From JAEYXS01 sp943367715 (lineage in GTDB: Bacteria > Verrucomicrobiota > Verrucomicrobiia > Limisphaerales > JAEYXS01), in contig CALRJY020000029.1 in NCBI GenBank assembly GCA_943367715.1, forward strand, positions 1-64,000: a DNA stretch of 64,000 nt, in the 5' to 3' direction. A model generated the notes under the pieces. It was not told the origin of the DNA, searched no databases, and worked only from the letters and a program-made list of their open reading frames with translations. Shown piece by piece: positions 1-7,310 of this stretch. The position numbers were made by a program, and so were the translations under genes. How positions within the stretch are numbered: the first letter of the stretch is position 1; every line of letters starts with the position of its first letter.

Positions 1-378
1 AATGAGCGTTTTGGTCATAAATAGCTTAAAGTTAAAGGGGTCAGTCCCACACAATGTAATATTGCGTTTCATTGAGCAAATTGTTCCCCGCACCCCGCGC
101 TCCCCTCATCGTCAATTCCCGCCGCATCGTCTCTCGGCCATTTTTCCTCATCGCCTCGGGCTCATTGATCTTCCCTCCACCCTCCGCCTTTCCTGCTACC
201 CCGTCAAGCCACTCCGTCATCCCTAAAGGGGCCACCCATATTGCCATATTCTCAAACACCACCAGACCACCAGACCGATCTTACTCCTTTCTGAGTTGTG
301 ATTCCTTACTAACCTCCCCACACTCCCGCACCTGACAGCTCTTGATCCAAATCCGTAAAAATCAGTTCCACCTCAGAG
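1..378. other. Gene-free left edge
   Basis: No convincing gene is seen here; the short open frames on both strands lack recognisable motifs and have proline/arginine-rich composition typical of out-of-frame translation. Near the left end (about 38-50) there is a GGGGTCAGTCCCAC string of the kind often seen beside IS200-like/REP elements, so the window may begin at the edge of such an element. That is only a suggestion, because the rest would lie outside the window. Confidence 0.4.
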
Positions 379-1473
379 ATGAAATCCCCCGCTCTTCTTT
401 GCGCCCTCACCATTTTCCTCTCGGCCATCCTCTCCTCGCCCGCCGCCGAGACCATCAAAACCAACGCCCCCTCCAAACCCCTCCCCATGGGCGTCTATCG
501 CGGCGTGAACGAAACCGAAAAAGTCGATGCCTTCAGCCAATGGCTCGGCCGTCCCGTCTGGGGCGAGGATTTCATCGGTTGGGAAGCGTGGAGCAATGTC
601 GCCTGGCCCGTCTGGTGGTTGGAGAAATGGTCCAAGTGGGTTCACGCCCAGCCCGGTCGCCGCTTCATCTTCTCCGTCCCCATGCTCGCCGGTCCCAATG
701 ACGGCAGCGGCCCCACGAAGGGCGACAGTGGTGTGGGCGAACCCGTCTCGCTCGAGAAAGGCGCCTCCGGTGCTTACAATCATTACTACAAGACGCTCGC
801 CGAGAACCTCGTTAAGCACAAACTTGCTGATACCATCCTGCGCCCCGGCTGGGAATTCAACGGCAACTGGTATCCGTGGATGGCCAAGGGCAAGGAAGCC
901 GCCTTCGCCGAATACTGGCGGCAGATCGTGAAGACCATGCGCGCCGTGCCCGGCACCGAGAACCTAAAATTCTGCTGGAACCCCACCCTGCGCCTCGAAC
1001 AATTCCCCTCCGAAAAAGCCTGGCCCGGAGCTGAGTTCGTGGACTACATCGGCCTCGATGTCTATGACGAATCATGGCAAGAGGGCAGCTACGTCTGGCC
1101 CGCTGGGACCAGTGCCGCCGAGATCCAAGTCCGCCAACGTAAGGTCTGGGAGAAGGAGATCTACGGTGGTGATCACGGCCTCGCCTTCTGGAGCAAATTC
1201 GCCAAAGAACAAAAACGTCCCCTCGCCCTCTGCGAATGGGGCGTGAAGAAACGCCCGACCGGTCACGGCGGCACGGATAACCCCCACTTCATCGAGCAGA
1301 TGCACCGCTTCATGCAAGACCCGCAGAACAACGTCGCCTTCCACTGCTACTTCGACTTCAACTGCGAACCGCCCGACGGCCATCACCAGATCTCCCCGGA
1401 TGCCAAAGGCGGCTACGAATTCCCCCGTTCCTCCGCGAAGTTCCTCGAACTCTTCGGCGGCAAGAAGAAGTAA
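379..1473 (+). CDS. Secreted GH26-like glycoside hydrolase
   Basis: The 364-residue product starts with a hydrophobic signal sequence (about residues 1-22, ending near SSPAAE) and is probably exported. The body resembles glycoside hydrolase family 26 (beta-mannanase-type) TIM barrels. The motif RPGWEFNGNWYPW (about residues 155-167) matches the family's acid/base strand, normally HEMNG.W.W, with its glutamate present. CEWGVK (about residue 282) is a plausible nucleophile strand. In the first motif the usual histidine is replaced by glycine, so catalytic competence and the exact family are uncertain. Substrate would be a beta-linked polysaccharide by family analogy. It stands alone, with no sugar transporter or regulator beside it. 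The ATG is preceded by only a weak purine stretch. Confidence 0.65.
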   Translation: MKSPALLCALTIFLSAILSSPAAETIKTNAPSKPLPMGVYRGVNETEKVDAFSQWLGRPVWGEDFIGWEAWSNVAWPVWWLEKWSKWVHAQPGRRFIFSVPMLAGPNDGSGPTKGDSGVGEPVSLEKGASGAYNHYYKTLAENLVKHKLADTILRPGWEFNGNWYPWMAKGKEAAFAEYWRQIVKTMRAVPGTENLKFCWNPTLRLEQFPSEKAWPGAEFVDYIGLDVYDESWQEGSYVWPAGTSAAEIQVRQRKVWEKEIYGGDHGLAFWSKFAKEQKRPLALCEWGVKKRPTGHGGTDNPHFIEQMHRFMQDPQNNVAFHCYFDFNCEPPDGHHQISPDAKGGYEFPRSSAKFLELFGGKKK

Positions 1474-1538
1474 CTGGCCGCGTTTTCAGCGCCAATTCAC
1501 CCCGGCCCAGTCGGGGCGGCGCGGCTCAGGTGGAGCGT

Positions 1539-1555
1539 GGGCGCCTCGCCCACAG
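1539..1555. repeat. Short GC-rich palindrome
   Basis: Seven-base arms GTGGGCG and CGCCCAC separated by CCT form a perfect small hairpin in the gap after the GH26-like gene. No T-run follows, so it is not a classical terminator. It may be a dispersed intergenic palindrome. Confidence 0.35.
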
Positions 1556-1645
1556 CAACTCCCCTAAGCAAAGACGGGCCACCTTCGCCATCCAATCTCT
1601 CGCCCGAAATGCGTCGTTCTTCCGCTTACGGCCCCGCGGCCATGA

Positions 1646-2422
1646 TCAATCCACCGGAAAGAAATTCTCACACGCCTCCACGAACTTTATCTCCCCCCTC
1701 AATTCCAGATTCCCCGTGCGCGCATCCATCCCGATCTCCTGCGTCAGCACGAACCCCTCCAGTTCACCACGCTCGCAGCACATCGCGATCACCGCATCCG
1801 CCGGCAGCAACCCCTCACCCGTTTTCACCGTGCTGAGCTGGATGCACAGATGCGCCTCGTTCCCCAGCTTGCGTGCCCACGCCGTCACCCGCGCGATGAC
1901 CTCCTCCTGATTCTTCGCCTCCTCGATCTTCGTCAGCTTCTGCTCCTCCCCCTCGTGCCAATACACGAACAACGGCAACTGATCATCCGCCAGCCATTGT
2001 GCCGCCGCCTTGAATACCGCCACCACCGCCTCCTGCATCTCCTCGCTCAACATCGGCTCCACCTCCGGCTCCTCCATTTTCGACTGGCTCCACGAACTTT
2101 CCGGGAACTCCGAGAAAACCACCGGTATCTCGACGGGCGGCTGCGTCTTCGTCACCAGATGCGTGATGTTCTGCATCTCCCGGGTGGGCTGCAGCTCACA
2201 CACCACCTGCACAAAGAAATCCCCTGGTAACGCCCCCGGACAGGCATCCGCCAATTGCCCCTTCACCACCGCCTCGCGATAGGTGAGCAATTTCCGTTGC
2301 AAGAGCGCGAGTCGCTCAGCCGGCTCCATGGTCACGCCCTCGTCCATGATGATCAGCCCGAAGCGCCCATCCGTCCCCCGCTGCGTGATCATGTCGATGG
2401 CATCAATCTCTTCCAGTGGCAT
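1646..2422 (-). CDS. Hypothetical protein, DUF6572-like N-terminus
   Basis: I do not recognise a characterised family with confidence. The longest frame begins at 2500, but the first 26 residues look non-native. The ATG at 2422 gives 258 residues starting MPLEEIDAIDMITQ, and the following GTDGRFGLIIMDEGV segment resembles the start of small DUF6572-type proteins (an acidic IDxI segment followed by a two-strand hairpin). The rest is acidic and soluble, with no signal peptide or membrane segment. A WHEGEEQKLTKIEEAKNQEEVIARVTAWARKLG stretch is predicted helical only by composition. Its 5' region overlaps a rightward open frame that I consider a shadow. Confidence 0.5.
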   Translation of the reverse strand: MPLEEIDAIDMITQRGTDGRFGLIIMDEGVTMEPAERLALLQRKLLTYREAVVKGQLADACPGALPGDFFVQVVCELQPTREMQNITHLVTKTQPPVEIPVVFSEFPESSWSQSKMEEPEVEPMLSEEMQEAVVAVFKAAAQWLADDQLPLFVYWHEGEEQKLTKIEEAKNQEEVIARVTAWARKLGNEAHLCIQLSTVKTGEGLLPADAVIAMCCERGELEGFVLTQEIGMDARTGNLELRGEIKFVEACENFFPVD

Positions 2423-2740
2423 GCGACCAAGGTTCCAACGACCCGCCTCCCCCGCAACGCAAAATTCGCCCTCGTCGCAGCGACGCCCCTCACTACCCAT
2501 CTTACTTTCTTAAAAAACTTCTCATTTTTTGCGGCCCGCCATCCAATCTTTATTGTCCATTATATTGACATCGCTGCCTTGAATTTAGACTTAAATTCCG
2601 CCTCCAAGCCACCGATCGATAATTTTCTGCCCCTCTTTGCAGCCAAAACCGATCTTTCTCCTCTCTCTTCTGCCATTGGAACACAAACTGCTATTTGGCG
2701 GGGGAGCGAAAACGGGTTATTCTGGTTGGCTGATGGGACT

Positions 2741-3208
2741 ATGAAGCGGGCATACGAATCGATTGAAGGTTGGATGGCGCTGGGGAATTTGGAAGAGGCG
2801 GATTTGGAATTCCAAAAACTTCCCCGTCGTGCCCTGTCCACCAAGCAGGGACTTTGGCTCTGGTTGCGCCTTTCCCGGAAGCTGGGGCGTTGGCTGGAGG
2901 TTCAGGCTGCCGCCCGCCAGTTGCAGGCGCTCTTTCCCTCTGCCACCCTGCCCATCCTGCATGAAGCGGAGGCCCTTCATTATCAGGAACAGACCATTCA
3001 GGCAGTGATGCTCCTCGCTTCCCGCGCCCCGGATTTCGCCGGGGAAAAATGGCCCATCTATCTTGCTTACCTGAAGAAATACGTGGCCTTGGCCGAGCTG
3101 ACTCCTGAGCAGACCGCCATGTTCCAGGAGATCGTCCACCGCTCGGAAGCGAACGATCTTTCCTCCGGGGTCGCTATTCCCGTCGCTGTGGTCCCTCTCC
3201 CAGTCTGA
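2741..3208 (+). CDS. Small TPR-like protein
   Basis: The open frame extends upstream to 2255, but that part lies opposite the leftward gene ending at 2422 and has poor protein-like composition. The ATG at 2741 gives 155 residues beginning MKRAYESIEGWMALGN. The sequence has tetratricopeptide-like helix pairs: GWMALGNLEEADLEFQKLP (about 10-28), then further alanine/leucine-rich helices with LGRWLEVQAAARQLQALFP spacing. This suits a cytosolic protein-protein interaction module. No enzymatic motif is visible. It converges on the hypothetical gene ending at 3227. Confidence 0.55.
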   Translation: MKRAYESIEGWMALGNLEEADLEFQKLPRRALSTKQGLWLWLRLSRKLGRWLEVQAAARQLQALFPSATLPILHEAEALHYQEQTIQAVMLLASRAPDFAGEKWPIYLAYLKKYVALAELTPEQTAMFQEIVHRSEANDLSSGVAIPVAVVPLPV

Positions 3209-3226
3209 TTATCGCCCGCGTTTCTT

Positions 3227-3577
3227 CTACGATAACGGGGTTTCTCCCTCGTCTTTTGTCTCCGGCGCATCCTTTTCAGCAGACCACAGTGACTCCAGTT
3301 TATCGAGGTCTTGCAGCGCGAAGTGCAGCGCCAATCCCCGATGAACATTCTCGCTGTAATACCCCTCCACCGTCTTTTTGAGCGTGGTGATGACCGGCCT
3401 CATCAACGGCAGCACCCCTTCATACTCCGTCAGCACTCCGATCTGGTAATAGGCCTCGGCCCCCTGTTTCGCATAGCTATCAGGCTTGGCCACCAGATCA
3501 CCTTTGAGCTGAACTCGTAACGCTTCTAAAAGCTGAAGGTATTTACTCCGGTTCAAGATGCCGCAACCTCGACCCAA
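3227..3577 (-). CDS. Hypothetical protein
   Basis: An open frame of 116 codons starting with TTG. An alternative TTG at 3556 would give a protein starting at NRSKYLQLLEALRVQLKG. The product is mostly helical in composition, soluble, and ends in an acidic tail (EKDAPETKDEGE). I see no family motif. It sits between a convergent TPR-like gene and the leftward gene starting at 5153. The start codon is unresolved because no ATG precedes the conserved-looking part. Confidence 0.4.
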   Translation of the reverse strand: MGRGCGILNRSKYLQLLEALRVQLKGDLVAKPDSYAKQGAEAYYQIGVLTEYEGVLPLMRPVITTLKKTVEGYYSENVHRGLALHFALQDLDKLESLWSAEKDAPETKDEGETPLS

Positions 3578-3638
3578 ATGTGCCTGTTTTCAACCCACAA
3601 TTGGATGAAATCGGAACAGAATGGAGCCCCTATTCACC

Positions 3639-5153
3639 TTACGGGTCCAGCCAGTCCGGCGTCTTCTTCTCCATCACCACTCTTTGCGTGACCGTCTCCG
3701 CAGATTTTACCGTTATCACGCCAAACCTCATCTTGGAAACCGGCTCCACCGGCATCACCTGGTCATCATGCCAGATTGAGAAGTATTGATCCCCAGGCGG
3801 GAGTCCCCTGATGGTCGCTTTGCCCGCCGCATCCGTCCGTCTGGTGTAACGCCGATTTTGTTCCAGCCTGCCCCGCTTCACCTGCTGAGGATCCAAATTA
3901 TCTTCGGTCCGAAACTCGTTGCCGAAAAAAACGGAGGAAGCCACGAAATAACCCACCCCCGGTTGAAAACTGATTGCCGCCCCTTGCACCGGTTTCCCCT
4001 CGGCGTCAACTAACCGGAGTTCGCCTTGCGCTTCCGGGATCATCCTCACAATCGTATTGTCATCCCGCCACGGCCCTCCGGCCATGTTCTGAGCTTTGTA
4101 GAGGGAGGACTTCGGGGCCACATCCCCTTCAGACACATAACCATCGCAGATCGCCGTCAGCTCCACATTGATTCGGGGCAGCGAGGTGAAGATGAATCTC
4201 CCTTCCTCATCCACCTCAACCCAGGTTTCCCACACACTTTCACCCGTGGCACACCACGCATGCACCCGCCCGTTTCTGACCGGTCGCGGCACATTGGCCG
4301 AAAGGTGCCCCGCCAAACGATGCCCCGGACTCAAGCGCAATTCCACCCGGTTGGTATCTCCGGGACGGAGGATCTGGATTAGGCCCGGCCTTCGGCTCAA
4401 GACGGGCAGTCCGCTGAACAGCGGATCGCCCTGCTCAGGGACATACGCCAGAAAAAAGGCATCCTCTTTCCCCATGGGAATCTGTGCATTGATCAAGGTT
4501 CCGTTCTTTGAAACCTTCCACGCCTCGTTTCGTTTGATCAATTCCCGGCCGCTCACCACCAGAAGCCGTTTCGGATCGATCGGCGGTTGATCGGGCGCAA
4601 GGGTCACCTCCACGGTGATCGCCCGCTCCAGCTTGATGCCGCTCACCGGGGCACGTTCTCCAAAACTGCTGATGATCGATTGCACGATGTATTCAAAGGC
4701 CGCCCACGTGCCGGCCTTGGCGGGCGGTGAGCTGTCCACGTTACTACTCGTAACCAAAGGGGCATATCCATCCCGCCGGATATTGAGAGTGACCTCTTTG
4801 GTTTCCAGATTTTCAAAGACTCGCGTGGGCACATCAAATTTAACTAATCCGCTCGCGTCGGAAAAGAACGGCCCCTTCATCCCGTACAAATCTTCCTCCC
4901 AGGCCCAATAATAACCGCCCGTCTTGGAGGTCAGTCCATGCATGGTCACTTCGGCACCGGACACCGGCTTGCCCTGCGGATTTTCGATCCGCACGACCGT
5001 CATCAATCTTCGCGGCTGCATCACCCACACACCGATCAACCCCATTATCAGCAACACATAGAGAACGCGCACCACCCGGTGAAACCAACGCGCCTGCCAA
5101 CATGCCTGTTTGGAATTGCCTTGTACCGTTGAATTATTTTCCGGTTGTCCCAT
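3639..5153 (-). CDS. Membrane-anchored carboxypeptidase-regulatory-like protein
   Basis: The ATG at 5153 has a good AAAGAGG ribosome site nine bases upstream, so it is preferred over the TTG two codons earlier. The 504-residue product has one membrane segment (about residues 27-46, VLYVLLIMGLIGVWVMQP) after a basic N-terminus, placing the remainder outside the cytoplasm. The exported part holds several beta-sandwich modules of the carboxypeptidase-regulatory-like type: NPQGKPVSGAEVTMHG, GHRLAGHLSANVPRP and DAEGKPVQGAAISFQPG all show the characteristic G.PV.GA.V pattern. Such modules generally act as structural or binding domains. No catalytic domain is visible. Confidence 0.65.
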   Translation of the reverse strand: MGQPENNSTVQGNSKQACWQARWFHRVVRVLYVLLIMGLIGVWVMQPRRLMTVVRIENPQGKPVSGAEVTMHGLTSKTGGYYWAWEEDLYGMKGPFFSDASGLVKFDVPTRVFENLETKEVTLNIRRDGYAPLVTSSNVDSSPPAKAGTWAAFEYIVQSIISSFGERAPVSGIKLERAITVEVTLAPDQPPIDPKRLLVVSGRELIKRNEAWKVSKNGTLINAQIPMGKEDAFFLAYVPEQGDPLFSGLPVLSRRPGLIQILRPGDTNRVELRLSPGHRLAGHLSANVPRPVRNGRVHAWCATGESVWETWVEVDEEGRFIFTSLPRINVELTAICDGYVSEGDVAPKSSLYKAQNMAGGPWRDDNTIVRMIPEAQGELRLVDAEGKPVQGAAISFQPGVGYFVASSVFFGNEFRTEDNLDPQQVKRGRLEQNRRYTRRTDAAGKATIRGLPPGDQYFSIWHDDQVMPVEPVSKMRFGVITVKSAETVTQRVVMEKKTPDWLDP

Positions 5154-5229
5154 GGACAAAAACCTCTTTTCGTTAAATCATCGGCGAACGGCATCAATCT
5201 GACCGCAATCACCTTTTCCAGCAACAGCT

Positions 5230-5784
5230 ATGATCACGCTCATCTCAGGAACCAATCGCGCCGACAGCAACACCCGCAAGGTCACCGCTGAGATCGAAGC
5301 CATCTACCGTGATCTCAAAGTCCAGACCCAGACGCTGGACCTCACGCAACTCCCGGCGGAACTCTTCAACTCCGCCGCCTACGGGACGAAGCCCGCCGCC
5401 TTCACCCCTTTCAGCGATGGCGTGTTGAAAGCCGATGGCCTCGTCATCATCACCCCGGAATACAACGGCGGCATGCCTGGTGTGCTGAAATATTTCATCG
5501 ATATGCTGAAATTCCCGGAAGCGTTTGAACATCGCCCGGTTTGCTTCGTGGGCTTGGCTGCCGGTATGTTCGGCGCACTCCGTCCCGTGGAACATCTCCA
5601 GCAAATCTTCGGTTACCGCAACGCCTACATCTATCCCAACCGCGTCTTCATCCCCGGCGTCATGAACCAGCTCGATGCCACCGGAAAATTCAAAGACGCC
5701 GAACTCCGCGAACGCTTCGTCCAACAAGCGTCCGGTTTCGTCACCTTCGTCGAAAACGTAAAAGGCCTCAAACTCCGCGCCTGA
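5230..5784 (+). CDS. NADPH-dependent FMN reductase family protein
   Basis: The 184-residue flavodoxin-like protein has the family's N-terminal phosphate-binding loop SGTNRADSNTRK (residues 5-16) and the flavin-contacting TPEYNGGMPGVLKYFIDM segment (about 76-93). The length is typical of SsuE/azoreductase-like FMN reductases, which transfer electrons from NAD(P)H to flavin or quinone-type acceptors in the cytoplasm. The true substrate cannot be read from the sequence. It is immediately followed by the first copy of the XRE repeat element, whose conserved edge begins only four bases past the stop codon. Confidence 0.8.
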   Translation: MITLISGTNRADSNTRKVTAEIEAIYRDLKVQTQTLDLTQLPAELFNSAAYGTKPAAFTPFSDGVLKADGLVIITPEYNGGMPGVLKYFIDMLKFPEAFEHRPVCFVGLAAGMFGALRPVEHLQQIFGYRNAYIYPNRVFIPGVMNQLDATGKFKDAELRERFVQQASGFVTFVENVKGLKLRA

Positions 5785-5787
5785 TCG

Positions 5788-6490
5788 TTAGCACTGTTGG
5801 GTATTGCACAGCGAGAAATTAAAGTGGCCCGGACACCGGATTGTTCCATGATTCAGGTAAGAAAGACATCTCCAAAGGAACTTAAAACACTTGGCGACCA
5901 TTTGCGGAAAAGGCGGATGGAAACCAGCCTAACCCAAAGCCAAATCGCCGCCAAACTGGACATTCCACGCCTTCGCAAACAGGAGTTTGAGCGGGATGAA
6001 AGAACCCCATCGCAGGCCGACTGGAAGAAGTTATCGGCAGCGTTTGGGTTGTTAGCCCCTCAAGAACTGACCACACCCATCGGCGGAGTTTAATGTTGGG
6101 CATTACACGCCGTCACAATCGTCATAAGGGCCTCAATTAGAGAGATATGACTTGAGTTGCACCCATACCATCATGGTTTCGCGTATGGCTTCTAGGTGTG
6201 TCATTTGCGCGTCCGCCCATGCCTGACGGATACGCAGTAACTCGCCCAAGCTAATGTCTCCCGCTGCGTAGCGGGCTTCCGCCAGTTCAGCGCGGTTTCT
6301 GCCTCGGGCAACACTTCAGTCTCGTATGCCTTGGAACGACTAACGGCGGAAAACTTGTATCTGCCTGCCTGACAAAAAGAACTAATCCCAAACTGGGGCC
6401 TTTTGGGAATCAGACTTAAGTTGTCCGCCACAGAGCTATCTCAACAGTAGCCTTGCTGACATAGCTCGTTTGTCTCGTTGCCTTTTCAGA
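5788..6490 (+). repeat. XRE-carrying repeat element, copy A
   Basis: This stretch matches 19703-20168 in three blocks. The first is a 32-nt head (5788-5819) that is identical in both copies and contains GTTGGGTATTGCAC. The second is a small XRE gene followed directly by GTTGGGCATTACAC (6095-6108), a near direct repeat of the head. The third is a block of about 130 bp (6360-6490), roughly 87% identical by eye over its first 78 positions. Between the second and third blocks copy A has about 250 bp that copy B lacks. No transposase or recombinase is visible inside. The last block ends 30 bp before the sigma-factor start at 6520. Confidence 0.65.
5848..6093 (+). CDS. Small XRE-family HTH protein (copy A)
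   Basis: The frame is open from within the conserved repeat head, but the first ATG after that block is at 5848 and gives 81 residues. Residues about 15-55 form an XRE/lambda-repressor-like helix-turn-helix: LGDHLRKRRMETSLTQSQIA, then AAKLDIPRLRKQEFERDE, with the usual TQ..IA and E..ER positions. The protein has no further domain, so it would be a DNA-binding-only regulator. It is about half identical to the 73-residue protein at 19763. Its stop codon abuts the GTTGGGCATTACAC repeat. Confidence 0.65.
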   Translation: MIQVRKTSPKELKTLGDHLRKRRMETSLTQSQIAAKLDIPRLRKQEFERDERTPSQADWKKLSAAFGLLAPQELTTPIGGV

Positions 6491-6519
6491 AGTGCCCTGT
6501 AGTCTCGGACGATTGCGCG
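6109..6519. other. Non-coding stretch before the sigma factor
   Basis: No gene is supported. The first 250 bp is unique to this copy of the repeat element. The segment 6360-6490 is the conserved block shared with 20040-20168. A leftward frame of 76 codons crosses it but has no recognisable motif. The conserved block lies directly in front of the sigma-factor gene and could contain its promoter or leader. Confidence 0.4.
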
Positions 6520-7269
6520 ATGCAGAGTGACACCGACACTGCTGGGGATGTAGCCAGGTCGCCACGTACCTTTTGCACTACCATGTGGCTGGTCGTACAG
6601 GAGGCCGGCCAGGTGGATTCTCAACGGTCTGCGGAGGCTCTGGCGCAACTTTGCCATGCCTACTGGTATCCGCTTTATGCCTTCGTACGGCGGCAGGGAT
6701 ATTCCCCCGAACAATCGCAGGATCTTACGCAGGAATTCTTTCGCCGCCTGATCGAAAAGAAAAGCTTCCAGGCCGCCGACCCCGCTCGCGGACGTTTCCG
6801 CTCCTTTCTGCTTTCTTCCCTCCGGAACTTTCTCGCCAACGAATGGGAGCGAGCTCGCACCCAGAAACGTGGTGGCAATGCCATCAGCTTTTCCCTCGAT
6901 GCCGTGAATGCCGAGGAGCAATACCAGCTCGAGCCATCCGACGGGCGCACCCCGGAAACCATCTACGACCAGCGTTGGGCCTATGCCTTGTTAGAACGCG
7001 TCATGACGCAGCTACGGGAAGAGTTCACCGAATCAGGCAAAGCCGACCGCTTTGAAGCGTTCAGCACCTTCTTGTTGGACGATAATTCCGCCTCGCAGGC
7101 GGAGCTGGCTGTAGCCTTGAGGATGACGGAAAGCGCAGTGAAGTCGGCGATCCACCGTCTGCGCCAGCGGTATGGTGAACTGTTACGGCAGGAAGTGGCC
7201 CACACCGTAAGCCGCCCGGAGGACGTGGAGCGTGAAATTGTTGAACTATTTGAAAGTTTGGGTCGTTGA
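6520..7269 (+). CDS. ECF-type RNA polymerase sigma factor (kinase-linked)
   Basis: The ATG at 6520 is chosen because the longer frame starts inside the upstream repeat block; it gives 249 residues. Sigma-70 region 2 is clear (AYWYPLYAFVRRQGYSPEQSQDLTQEFF, about 51-78, followed by RGRFRSFLLSSLRNFLANEWERA). Region 4 lies near the C-terminus (SQAELAVALRMTESAVKSAIHRLRQRY, about 193-219). There is no region 3, as in ECF sigma factors. This variant, with a long insert between regions 2 and 4, is common in Verrucomicrobia and Planctomycetes next to Ser/Thr kinases. The kinase gene follows after 41 bp, so phosphorylation-controlled activity is a reasonable inference. No anti-sigma factor gene is present. 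Confidence 0.8.
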   Translation: MQSDTDTAGDVARSPRTFCTTMWLVVQEAGQVDSQRSAEALAQLCHAYWYPLYAFVRRQGYSPEQSQDLTQEFFRRLIEKKSFQAADPARGRFRSFLLSSLRNFLANEWERARTQKRGGNAISFSLDAVNAEEQYQLEPSDGRTPETIYDQRWAYALLERVMTQLREEFTESGKADRFEAFSTFLLDDNSASQAELAVALRMTESAVKSAIHRLRQRYGELLRQEVAHTVSRPEDVEREIVELFESLGR

Positions 7270-7271
7270 TC

Positions 7272-7301
7272 GCGAAACCTTGGAAGCTTTTTCCGGTATA
7301 G
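7272..7301 (+). promoter_or_regulatory. Candidate ECF promoter, GCGAAAC box (kinase 1)
   Basis: GCGAAAC (7272-7278) is followed after 17 bp by GTATAG (7296-7301). The same box occurs before the collagen-like giant gene, and very similar boxes before the second kinase gene and the TpsA gene. If real, transcription would begin only a few bases before the ATG at 7311, giving an almost leaderless mRNA. Confidence 0.4.
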
Positions 7302-7310
7302 CCTGTTGAA

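Noticed and set aside
2255..2740. N-terminal extension of the TPR-like gene from 2255.
   Set aside because: Overlaps the leftward hypothetical gene and has poor protein-like composition; the ATG at 2741 starts the plausible part.
5788..6108. Integron gene cassette (GTTGGGY resembles the attC core GTTRRRY).
   Set aside because: No matching RYYYAAC partner site at a suitable distance in copy A; in copy B the only partner (ACCCAAC at 19989) makes a hairpin far shorter than attC; and no integrase is visible.
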